Below, one piece after another: positions 15,466 to 22,128 of a stretch of DNA of 22,128 nucleotides. The notes beneath the pieces were generated by a model. It searched no databases and was not told the origin of the DNA. It worked only from the letters and a program-made list of their open reading frames with translations. Numbering within the stretch: position 1 is the stretch's first letter; each line of letters starts with the position of its first letter. The position numbers were made by a program, and so were the translations under genes. Source of the DNA: JARRON01 sp037383845 (GTDB lineage Bacteria; Pseudomonadota; Gammaproteobacteria; Steroidobacterales; XN24); contig JARRON010000041.1 of assembly GCA_037383845.1 (NCBI GenBank), positions 1-22,128 on the forward strand. The letters are read 5' to 3'.

Positions 15466-16608
15466 ATGCCGCAGAACCATCCGGTCGTGGCGCGCTTCCT
15501 CGCGCGCGGCCAGCCATCCCCCGACGAGGTGGCCTATTTCCTCGATGCGCACCAGTTCCCTCTTACCGCGCCGGGTGTCGCAGTGTTTGCCTTCAAGGGC
15601 GATGTTCAGGGGGTGGAGCTGGTCCGCTGGATCCACGGTGGTGCGGACCACCAGGCCTTCTCCAGGATCCCGGGCACCGACCTGTGGCTGCTGCGGCTGG
15701 AAGTAGAGGACGAGGGAAGGTTCGAATACAAGCTGGCGATCCGCGACGACGGCCACGAGCACCTCGTGACCGACCCGTACAACCCGCTGCGCGCCCAGGA
15801 CCCGTTCGGTGAGAACTCTGAGTGCCGCACCTGGGGCTATGAACGCCCCGACTGGAGCAAGCCGCGGGGCGCGCCGGCCGGACGCATCGAGGAGGTCGTC
15901 GTGGAGAGTCCGACCTTCGGCGAGACCCGCACAGAGCGTGTCTACCTGCCGGCCGGCTATGACGCGGACCGCCCCTACCCGCTGGTTGTGATCCATGACG
16001 GAGACGATTTCGTCGCCTATGCGGATCTCGACGTCGTGCTCGACAACCTGATCGACCAGGGCGATATCAGGCCGCTGGTCGCCGCCCTGGTACAGACGCG
16101 CGACCGCATCGATGAATACGCCCGCGGACGGCGCCACGCGCGCTACCTCGTGCACGAACTGCTGCCCGTGCTCACCGCGCGCTATGCGCTCTCCCCGCGT
16201 GCAGAGGACCGGGTACTCCTCGGCGCCAGCCTCGGGGCAGTCGCCTCCCTGTCGACGGCCTGGCGGTTTCCCGGTCGTTTCGGCGGACTGTTGCTGAAGT
16301 CAGGCTCGTTCATTCTTGACGAGAAGCGACTCCCGGGCCGGCATCCCGTCTTTCATCGCATTGCCAGGCTGGTCGCCGCATTCCGGCGCGCGCCGCGACG
16401 ACCTGTCGAACGGGCGTTTGTCTCCAGCGGCGCACTCGAAGGACTTGACAGCGAGAACCGCGCACTTGCAACGTTGCTGGAAGAACGCGGAGTTGCCGTA
16501 CGATTCAACCGGGCCTGGGACGGACACCACTGGCGCAACTGGCGCGACCAGTTGCGCGATGGGCTTCGTTGGGTGCTGAACCCGGGATCGGCACGATCGG
16601 AGGAATGA
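15466..16608 (+). CDS. Fes-like esterase with N-terminal immunoglobulin-like (CBM48-type) domain
   Basis: 380 residues from the ATG at 15466 (MPQNHPVV); the frame is open from 15370 but the extra 32 residues look non-coding. Residues ~20-130 form a beta-rich domain like the N-terminus of enterochelin esterase or glycan-branching enzymes (GVELVRWIHGGADHQAF, LEVEDEGRFEYKLAI, VTDPYNPLRAQDPFG). Residues ~150-372 are an esterase-D type alpha/beta hydrolase: RTERVYLPAGYD, PLVVIHDGDDF, nucleophile Ser255 in LLGASLGA, and His354 in WDGHHWRNWRDQL, matching the GGHDWxxWR end of Fes. It is cytoplasmic, with no signal peptide. First gene of the four-gene cluster. No siderophore genes are nearby, so trilactone hydrolysis is not implied; it may cleave an ester made by the cluster. 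Confidence 0.85.
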   Translation: MPQNHPVVARFLARGQPSPDEVAYFLDAHQFPLTAPGVAVFAFKGDVQGVELVRWIHGGADHQAFSRIPGTDLWLLRLEVEDEGRFEYKLAIRDDGHEHLVTDPYNPLRAQDPFGENSECRTWGYERPDWSKPRGAPAGRIEEVVVESPTFGETRTERVYLPAGYDADRPYPLVVIHDGDDFVAYADLDVVLDNLIDQGDIRPLVAALVQTRDRIDEYARGRRHARYLVHELLPVLTARYALSPRAEDRVLLGASLGAVASLSTAWRFPGRFGGLLLKSGSFILDEKRLPGRHPVFHRIARLVAAFRRAPRRPVERAFVSSGALEGLDSENRALATLLEERGVAVRFNRAWDGHHWRNWRDQLRDGLRWVLNPGSARSEE

Positions 16609-16657
16609 CCGGACCCGCGGCCGCCCCTCCTTCCCGGTTCCGCGAGGAGGAGAGAGC

Positions 16658-17917
16658 ATGCCAGACCGCACCGTGCACATCGGCCTGTCCCTGGGCGCCG
16701 ATATCTGCTGGCCGATCTGCTACGAGACCCTGTTCGAGCGGCTGAACCTCGATCTTGAGCTCGACGGCGATCGACTGAAGTTCCACTGCGAGCGGGTCAC
16801 CATCGAGCCGTTCAACCTGCGGCAGCCGGTTAAATACGACCTCGTGATCGACCGGCTGACCCACTGGTATTCCATCAGCCGGGAGTGGATCAAGAAGGCG
16901 ATCCTGCTCAACGACCTGTACGTGTACAACAACCCCTGGTCGATCCAGGCGAATGAGAAGCACACCTCGTATTGCGCGATGATGCGCCTCGGTCTGCCGA
17001 TCCCCGACACCTGGATGCTGCCCGCGAAGTCCTACGCGCAGGCCGATGACCTCGACGCAACGCTGCGCCAGTACGCGCGCATGTTTTCACTCGAGGAGAT
17101 CGGCAACAAGGTTGGCTATCCGTTCTTTCTCAAGCCCTACCATGGCGGCGGCTGGAAAGGGGTCGTCAAGGTCGATGATCTCGGCGGTTTCCAGAAAGCC
17201 TACGACGAGAGCGGCGTCGACCTGATGAACGCCCAGGCTGCCGTACTGCCCTATGAGTGGTTCGTGCGGTGTGTCGGACTGGGGCCGCAACTTCGCAAGG
17301 TGAACTACGATCCAGGCGCAGCGCTGCACGACCGCTACCGCATGGACCACGATTTCCTGACCGCCGAGGACCAGTCGGTGCTCGAGGACATGACACTGAC
17401 GATCAATGCCTTCTTCGGCTGGGATTTCAATTCCTGCGAAGCCTTGAAGAGCAACGGCATCTGGCATCCCATCGACTTCGCGAACCCCTGCCCGGACAGC
17501 CAGGTGACGGCATTGCACTATCATTTTCCATGGCTGATCAAGGCTAACCTGCGCTGGTCGATCTTCTGTGCCGCCACCGACCGGCCAATGCGGCGCAACA
17601 TGGAGTGGGGGCCGTTCTACGAGATCGCTGACCGCGATGACCTGGGGCCTCGGGAGCGGCTCCGGGCGTATGCGGCACTCGCTCACGAGCGCTTCGAAAC
17701 CGAGAAGTTCCGCGACTTCTGCCGGACGCACCTGGGCCACCTCGATGAGCTGGCCTACGAGTACTTCGGCTCATCAATCATGCGCGACGCAATACACCAG
17801 AAAGTCGCATCGCTCTTCCCGCCGGACGAGATCGAGGAATTCACCGAGCTGTTCTGGAGCCGGGTGCAGCGCTGGCGGGCGCAGGAAGGACAGCACGGTG
17901 ACCAAGACGGTTTCTAG
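16658..17917 (+). CDS. ATP-grasp ligase (first of two)
   Basis: 419 residues with GAGGAGGAG just before the ATG. N-terminal pre-ATP-grasp part at 1-95 (IGLSLGADICWPICYETLF, KYDLVIDRLTHWY). ATP-grasp core about 100-300: NEKHTSYCAMMRLGLPIPDT, K159 in YPFFLKPYHGGGWKGVVKV (ATP-binding Lys and glycine loop), and the metal-binding end FNSCEALKSNGIWHPIDFAN with E261 and N276. ATP-grasp enzymes activate a carboxylate as acyl phosphate and join it to an amine or thiol. The helical C-terminus (310-419) is not recognised. It lies 49 bases after the esterase and overlaps the next gene by 20 bases, so they are translated together. Substrates are unknown. Confidence 0.87.
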   Translation: MPDRTVHIGLSLGADICWPICYETLFERLNLDLELDGDRLKFHCERVTIEPFNLRQPVKYDLVIDRLTHWYSISREWIKKAILLNDLYVYNNPWSIQANEKHTSYCAMMRLGLPIPDTWMLPAKSYAQADDLDATLRQYARMFSLEEIGNKVGYPFFLKPYHGGGWKGVVKVDDLGGFQKAYDESGVDLMNAQAAVLPYEWFVRCVGLGPQLRKVNYDPGAALHDRYRMDHDFLTAEDQSVLEDMTLTINAFFGWDFNSCEALKSNGIWHPIDFANPCPDSQVTALHYHFPWLIKANLRWSIFCAATDRPMRRNMEWGPFYEIADRDDLGPRERLRAYAALAHERFETEKFRDFCRTHLGHLDELAYEYFGSSIMRDAIHQKVASLFPPDEIEEFTELFWSRVQRWRAQEGQHGDQDGF

Positions 17918-18632
17918 GTGGCATTCGCCGCGACTGGGCCAGGAAATCGCTGTCGCGCGCTGGGGCCATTTCGGCCAGCCCGTGTTGCTGTTCCCGACCG
18001 CCGGCGGTGACGCAGAAGAGGTCGAGCGCATGCAGATGATCGCTGCGCTCCAGCCATTGCTCGAGGCCGGCCGGATCAAGGTCTACTCCTGCGACAGCAT
18101 TGCCGGCCGCTCGCTGGCTGCCCGCTGGGGATCGGTGGAGCACCGTTGCTGGTTGCTCAACCAGTTCGAAGAGTGCATCGCCGAAGAGGTCGTGCCCGCG
18201 ATTCGCACAGATTGCCGTACGAACGACATCGAGGTCATCACGGCCGGCGCCTCCATTGGCGCATTCAAGGCCGTCGCGGTGCTGTGCCGCTATCCCTGGC
18301 TGTTTTCGTCTGCAGTTGCCATGAGTCCGACCTTCGACCTCGAGGCGCTGCTCGGGTTTTCCGGCACGGAAGACTATTATTTTTCGGCGCCCTTGAGCTT
18401 CGTCCCGAACCTCGGACCGGGCCCCATGCTTACCATGCTGCAGCGGCGATTCGTGCTCCTCGCCCACGGCCAGGGACGGTGGGAAGACCCGGAGGAATCG
18501 TGGCGCATGGCCGGGGTGCTGGGCGCAAAGGGCGTGCCGAATCGCGTCGATGCCTGGGGCCACGAGTACGATCACGACTGGCCCACCTGGCGGCAGATGC
18601 TTCCAGGCTACCTGGACTCGCTGGTGCCCTGA
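17898..18632 (+). CDS. Alpha/beta hydrolase (esterase-like) inside the ATP-grasp cluster
   Basis: 244 residues from a GTG at 17898 chosen for AGGAAGGA eight bases upstream; it overlaps the preceding stop by 20 bases. MTKTVSRWHSPRLGQEIAVARW and GHFGQPVLLFPTAGGDAEE form the first strands and oxyanion region; the nucleophile is Ser119 in ITAGASIGAF; the catalytic His is probably His226 in WGHEYDHDWPTWRQMLP. This resembles the esterase-D/putative esterase group of compact cytoplasmic hydrolases. No signal peptide. Tight coupling between two ATP-grasp ligases suggests it acts on their product or an intermediate. Substrate unknown. Confidence 0.85.
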   Translation: MTKTVSRWHSPRLGQEIAVARWGHFGQPVLLFPTAGGDAEEVERMQMIAALQPLLEAGRIKVYSCDSIAGRSLAARWGSVEHRCWLLNQFEECIAEEVVPAIRTDCRTNDIEVITAGASIGAFKAVAVLCRYPWLFSSAVAMSPTFDLEALLGFSGTEDYYFSAPLSFVPNLGPGPMLTMLQRRFVLLAHGQGRWEDPEESWRMAGVLGAKGVPNRVDAWGHEYDHDWPTWRQMLPGYLDSLVP

Positions 18633-18647
18633 GCAGGAACGCGCTCA

Positions 18648-19868
18648 ATGAACGTTATCTTTCTCGATCCCGGCTTTCCCGCCAACCAGCGCGAGTTCGT
18701 GCGTGCGCTTCACTCCATCGGCGCGACCGTCATCGGCATCGGCGACCGGCCCTACGACTGGTTCGATGGCGAGCTGAAAAGCTGGCTGAGCGGCTACTGG
18801 CAGGTCCGCTCGACCACCGACGAGTCGGCGCTGTACGAGGCGGTACGTGCGGTCCAGGAAAAGCTGTGGGTCGATCGGCTCGAGACCGTGATCGAAGCCC
18901 ACGTACTGCCTGCGGCCCGGGTTCGCGAGCGCTGCAGCATCCCCGGCATCTCGGTGCACACCGCGTACTTCTGCCGCGACAAGGTGGCGATGAAAGAGCT
19001 CCTTCGGCGCGCCGGCGTCCCGACCGCGGCCTCCGGAGGCGTCGCGAGCTTTGACGAGGCCAGGGATTTCGTCGAGGCCGTCGGGTTCCCGGTGATCCTG
19101 AAGCCGCGCGACGCGGCGGGCGCGGCGGGCACGTGGCGCATCGATGATTTCGACGGGCTGGCGGCCGCGGTCCACGCCAGCGGGGTCGCGGACGGGGCGC
19201 ACGCGGCGATGGAGGAGTTCATCACCGGGCACGAGGCCTTCTATGACACGCTCACGGTCAACGGCCACGTGACCCACGATTTCATCAGCCATTATTATCC
19301 CAACGTGCTCGAAGCGATGCGCACGCGCTGGATTTCGCCACAGATCGTCGCCACCAACCGAATGAACGAGCCGAGCTACGGCGACGTCAAGGAGATGGGT
19401 CGGCGGGTGATCGAGGCGCTGGGGATCGGCACGGCGGCGACACACATGGAGTGGTTCTTCGGTCCGAAAGGGCTGCGCTTCTCCGAGATTGGCTGCCGCC
19501 CCCCGGGCGTCGGGCAGTGGGACAGCTATTGCGCCGGCAACGAGATTGACCTCTACCGTGAATGGGCGCTCGCGGTGTGCCATGGCACGACCGAGCGGCA
19601 CCCTTCACGCCGATATGCGTGCGGGATCATCGCGTTGCGGCCGGACGGGGACGGGCGGATCCTGGGCTACGAAGGTGCGCAGGAGATTTTCGATCGCTAC
19701 GGCGAGCTTGTGGTCGGCCAGCATTTCCCTGAGCCCGGCACGCCGACACAGCCCGTCGAGGCGGGCTACATGGCCAATGCCTGGATGCGCGTGCGTCACC
19801 CCGACTACGATCATCTGCGGGGGATACTCGATGACATCGGCCGCACGATCCAGGTGCGGGCGCAGTAA
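18648..19868 (+). CDS. ATP-grasp ligase (second of two), biotin-carboxylase/CPSase-like
   Basis: 406 residues, 15 bases after the previous stop. N-terminal Rossmann-like part 1-105 (MNVIFLDPGFPANQREFVRA, GATVIGIGDRPYDW). ATP-grasp core ~106-300: FCRDKVAMKELLRRAGVPTA, K152 in GFPVILKPRDAAGAAGTWRI, EEFITGHEAFYDTLTVNG, and metal ligands E268 (HMEWFF) and E280 (FSEIGCRPPG). The C-terminal lid 305-406 contains ACGIIALRPDGDGRILGYEG. This is the carboxylate-amine ligase type, distinct from the first ligase, so they are not recent duplicates and probably act in succession on different acceptors. Last gene of the cluster; the stop is followed by 430 bases of non-coding DNA. Confidence 0.9.
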   Translation: MNVIFLDPGFPANQREFVRALHSIGATVIGIGDRPYDWFDGELKSWLSGYWQVRSTTDESALYEAVRAVQEKLWVDRLETVIEAHVLPAARVRERCSIPGISVHTAYFCRDKVAMKELLRRAGVPTAASGGVASFDEARDFVEAVGFPVILKPRDAAGAAGTWRIDDFDGLAAAVHASGVADGAHAAMEEFITGHEAFYDTLTVNGHVTHDFISHYYPNVLEAMRTRWISPQIVATNRMNEPSYGDVKEMGRRVIEALGIGTAATHMEWFFGPKGLRFSEIGCRPPGVGQWDSYCAGNEIDLYREWALAVCHGTTERHPSRRYACGIIALRPDGDGRILGYEGAQEIFDRYGELVVGQHFPEPGTPTQPVEAGYMANAWMRVRHPDYDHLRGILDDIGRTIQVRAQ

Positions 19869-20011
19869 AGTCCTTCCGGCCGCCCGGCGCCGCTGCATCC
19901 CCGCGACAGCTCGGACGGGTCGGGCAACGCTGGGGCGCTTGCGGACCAACCTCCGCCCCGGTCCGGGGGGGTCCGTCAGCCGGCACGGCCAGGCCCTTGA
20001 GCGGCATGCGC

Positions 20012-20032
20012 CAGGGGACCAGGCATCCCCTG
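20012..20032 (+). terminator. Hairpin downstream of the ATP-grasp cluster
   Basis: CAGGGGA-CCAGGCA-TCCCCTG is a perfect seven-base stem with a seven-base loop, followed by TTGTC. Its arms match those of the closing hairpin of the interspersed repeat, so it may be a repeat end acting as terminator. It lies about 140 bases after the last cluster stop. Confidence 0.4.
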
Positions 20033-20168
20033 TTGTCAGGCGCAAGGTTCCGACGGGCTTTCGGAAGACGGTTCGGAAGCCGGGAGCTGACCGGAATCGG
20101 TACTGAGCGATCCTTCAGGCGCTTCTTATCATTCATGCTGATCAGTGGCCTGGAAGCGTCACTGACGA

Positions 20169-20231
20169 TCCCCTGGTTCCAGGTTCGACTCGAGCGAAGC
20201 GAGAGAACGGGGCCGCCGGCCCGGAGGGGCC
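20169..20231 (+). repeat. Interspersed structured repeat, copy 4 (5' part only)
   Basis: TCCCCTGGTTCCAGG, then TTCGACTCGAGCGAAGCGAG with a CTCG/CGAG hairpin, then GAACGGGGCCGCCGGCCCG as in copy 1. The copy stops before the tRNA-like block. It lies between the convergent ATP-grasp gene and the decayed membrane-protein gene. Confidence 0.65.
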
Positions 20232-20302
20232 CGCCCGGACCACACTCGGCTCTACGAACCGCGCGCACTATCCCTACGCGGAGCATCCGCCGCGTTCTGG
20301 AT

Positions 20303-21317
20303 TTATCGCGCCATCAGATCGCGCTCGAGGGCGTCGGCATCCGCGGCGGCGATCCCGAGCGAATCACGCAAGTGATTCAACAGCGCCCTTTCCTTTCCGG
20401 TGACGCCCCCCCGCATGGCGTCGGTGAGCGCAGCCTCGTAGACCTGCAGCTTCCGGTAGGCTGCGCAGGGCGGAAGCCAGCAGTCCTACCCAGGAGCCCA
20501 GTTCGGCCTCGAGCATCCGGTCCGCGCCTTCGGTGACGATATAGAAGACCGCGACAAACGCGGCGGCCACGGTCGACTGCCGAATGGTCCACCGGATCCT
20601 CAGGTCGATGTCGAAGAGGTGTGCCTTCAGAATCCCGTACGTAATTAACGGCACAGCTAGCAGGGTGCCAAGCGCGTAGACCAGGTAGGGTGTCGTGGTG
20701 GCGTCGGGATCGACGATGGCGTAAGTGCCCTGCCAAAGCAGGATGGTCGCCCAACCGTAGACAATCCCCCAACACACGTCACGCATTCCGAATGCCAGCG
20801 CAAACGTCCCTGCCCTCGACCGGGCGAGGCCGTGCGCCGATCGCCAGGCGTCCAGAGACGCAATCATCGCAAAGCCGAAAAGCACGACCAGCGACACGTA
20901 GAGGATCGTGCCACCGAGCTTGAGCGGCCCCCACAACACAAGCGCGCACAGGATGGCCGCCATGATCAGCAGCACACCCTGCACCCACGGCTTTCCAAAG
21001 GGTGACGTCAGTCGAGTGTTCAGCGCTGCGGCGAGGAACGGCGGGTACAACGCCAGCATCAGGCAGTCGCCGAGCGTGTGCGCGATTTCTTCAGTCCGGT
21101 AAAAGACCGGGTACCAGGACGCCGCACGCGTGGCTTCCGTGAAGAACAGGTCGATATAACCCGTCGAAATCAGCGTCATGCCTTCGACGACCAGGAGCAG
21201 GGACAGCCGCCGGGCCACGCTGCCAGGGCCACTGACGCGATAGACGACAATCGCGAGGCTCAAGCACATCGCCAGCGCTACGAGTGCGAGCGTGCCCATG
21301 GCACTGAACTTCAGCAT
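20303..21317 (-). pseudogene. Seven-helix membrane protein gene with C-terminal frame lesions
   Basis: ATG at 21317 with GAGGA eight bases upstream. The first ~280 residues are intact and contain about seven hydrophobic helices (MGTLALVALAMCLSLAIVVY, LGDCLMLALYPPFLAAAL, VQGVLLIMAAILCALVLW, LYVSLVVLFGFAMIAS, YLVYALGTLLAVPLITYGIL, STVAAAFVAVFYIVTEGAD), like the 7TM sensor modules found at the front of some histidine kinases. After LLASALR the frame changes: YRKLQVYEAALTDAM and ERALLNHLRDSLGIAAADAD appear in other frames, the second change falling in a run of six C (20406-20411) where one more base restores the frame, ending at TAA 20303-20305. It is either a decaying gene or, for the homopolymer, a sequence error. 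Function unknown. Confidence 0.7.
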
Positions 21318-21539
21318 CCCGGGATCCTCGCCTGTCAGTCGTCCGGAAGGTCGGCTCGAATATATCAGCCCCCCCGGCCGTCAGGACGAAACTGTCCGGC
21401 CCGACACAGGCAGCGAGTTCAGCGCAGCTGGGGACCACCATGGAGGCCAGTGGGCTGACCGCACATGGGCGGCTAATCCGGCGGTCCGACCAGGTTTCAA
21501 GTCATCGACCGGCCTGCCGCCCGGTAGGGCGAGAACCTC

Positions 21540-21703
21540 GGGCTCCACTCAAGCGCTGCGAGAGAGCGTCGCCGCACAGCGATGGCAAACCGAAGGGCGA
21601 CCCCCGCAAAGCGGGCGAGTAGTCCCGGCAGGCCCCAGACAATCATGGGGTTAGGGGCCTATGGGAGAGATCAGGGGATTGGAATCCCTTGGTGTGGGGC
21701 TTG
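21540..21703 (+). repeat. Interspersed structured repeat, copy 5
   Basis: It starts with CACTCAAGCGCTGCGAGAGAG (compare GACTCGAGCGAAGCGAGAGAA in copy 4), then a GTCGC/GCGAT hairpin, CCGAAGGGCG, CCCGC-AAA-GCGGG, GCGAGTAGTCCCGGCAGGCCC, ATCATGGGGTTAGGGGC, and the closing CAGGGGATT-GG-AATCCCTTG (21672-21691), in which one G:C has become a G:T wobble. It ends 12 bases before the stop of the GFA-like pseudogene. Confidence 0.72.
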
Positions 21704-21714
21704 GGGCACCAGAG

Positions 21715-22121
21715 TCAGTCGCGCTTGGGCAGGTCGTCGTCGATATCGACGACTCGTTACGCATAGAAGAAGTGCTTGCCCCCTGAAGCGGTTGGGGCAA
21801 TTCGCCTCGGTAGCATTTTCTGATCAGCAGTTGGGACACGATGCGCCGGTCCATGGCGTTGGAGTTAAAAACGGTATCACCACGATTCGCGCAGAACTAA
21901 CTCTGCATCTGTTCGGCAGGATGTTGCAAGGCGGTCAGGGCGTCATGCCCTTCGTCGAAGGTGACTTGTTCCTTCTCCCAGGCGGTTACCGCGAGATACG
22001 GGATCTTCAGCAGATCCCGGCAATGTTCACAATGGCAGAAGCCGCGAACCCGGGACTCCCCGATCAAGCTCAACCCGATGGGGCCGCAGTCGCAGCCAAC
22101 GTGATACTGCTTCGATGACAC
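21715..22121 (-). pseudogene. GFA/CENP-V-type zinc enzyme pseudogene
   Basis: It opens at a GTG at 22121 (the true start may lie outside the window). VGCDCGPIGLSL and GFCHCEHCRDL are the first zinc-binding motifs of the GFA family (glutathione-dependent formaldehyde-activating-like proteins). A TAG after EQMQS falls where relatives have a tyrosine before FC. Reading on, FCANRGDTVFNSNAMDRRIV and GELPQPL continue the family with one zinc cysteine changed to Arg. The frame then shifts to HFFYA-stop-RVVDIDDDLPKRD and a TGA at 21715-21717. Two internal stops, a frame change and a lost ligand make it non-functional, although the first 74 residues remain open. Confidence 0.8.
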
Positions 22122-22128
22122 CAGCGTT

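Noticed and set aside
14831..15517. 228-codon minus frame upstream of the GST gene
   Set aside because: It spans repeat copy 3, the IS3 relic and the promoter region, and only fragments of it resemble a transposase in mixed frames.
15466..16608. Enterochelin esterase of a siderophore system
   Set aside because: The fold and GHxWxxWR motif fit, but no siderophore synthesis, receptor or transporter gene is in the window.
4806..21703. CRISPR array or integron attC sites
   Set aside because: The repeats are thousands of bases apart, vary in length and have no cas gene, integrase or RYYYAAC/GTTRRRY core sites nearby.
21736..21755. Perfect palindrome GTCGTCGAT/ATCGACGAC
   Set aside because: It falls in the former coding sequence for VVDIDDD of the GFA-like pseudogene and is explained by codon choice.

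Overview
The window reads as accessory-rich chromosome of a GC-rich proteobacterium. Signal peptides, an outer-membrane beta-barrel protein, a CadC-like winged-helix/TPR regulator and GDSL lipases suggest a gammaproteobacterium. No rRNA, tRNA or marker gene is present to settle this.

Layout. 1-2770 is a patchwork: an N-terminal scrap of a membrane protein, a membrane-anchored Mrr-like nuclease with a damaged zinc ribbon, an HNH nuclease/DUF6508 pair, and an IS3-family orfA stub. 2789-4715 (minus) is a compact arsR - YraQ/ArsP-type permease - small CxxC thioredoxin operon. 5127-7912 is a divergent pair: an intact CadC-like regulator and a wrecked SGNH/GDSL lipase. 8406-9104 encodes an outer-membrane barrel. 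9547-12165 encodes a large fusion protein: TIR, transmembrane helix, PEGA-like, formylglycine-generating-enzyme-like and alpha/beta hydrolase domains. 12703-14265 is a second, inverted copy of the regulator/lipase pair. Here the lipase is intact and the regulator survives only as a winged-helix stub joined to an acyltransferase tail. A glutathione S-transferase follows (14217-14834).

15466-19868 is the best candidate for an undescribed pathway. Four tightly packed co-directional genes alternate hydrolase - ATP-grasp - hydrolase - ATP-grasp. This suggests stepwise ATP-dependent amide or ester bond formation with paired hydrolytic steps, perhaps making or releasing a small peptide-like compound. 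The right end holds two decayed genes: a 7TM-like membrane protein with frame lesions, and a GFA/CENP-V-type zinc enzyme with in-frame stops.

Threaded through the gaps is a family of interspersed repeats of about 170-190 bp. There are five clear copies or parts and several short end fragments, and all of the clear ones lie on the plus strand. They combine a T-arm-like segment, several short hairpins whose stems persist while their sequences change, a tRNA-like 3' end (CCTGG, CGGGCCC, ACCA) and a terminal palindrome around CAGGGGATT/AATCCCCTG. The reading frame is not preserved between copies, so they look like structured RNA or ssDNA rather than genes. With the IS3 remnants and many pseudogenes they mark this as a region of repeated insertion, deletion and duplication.
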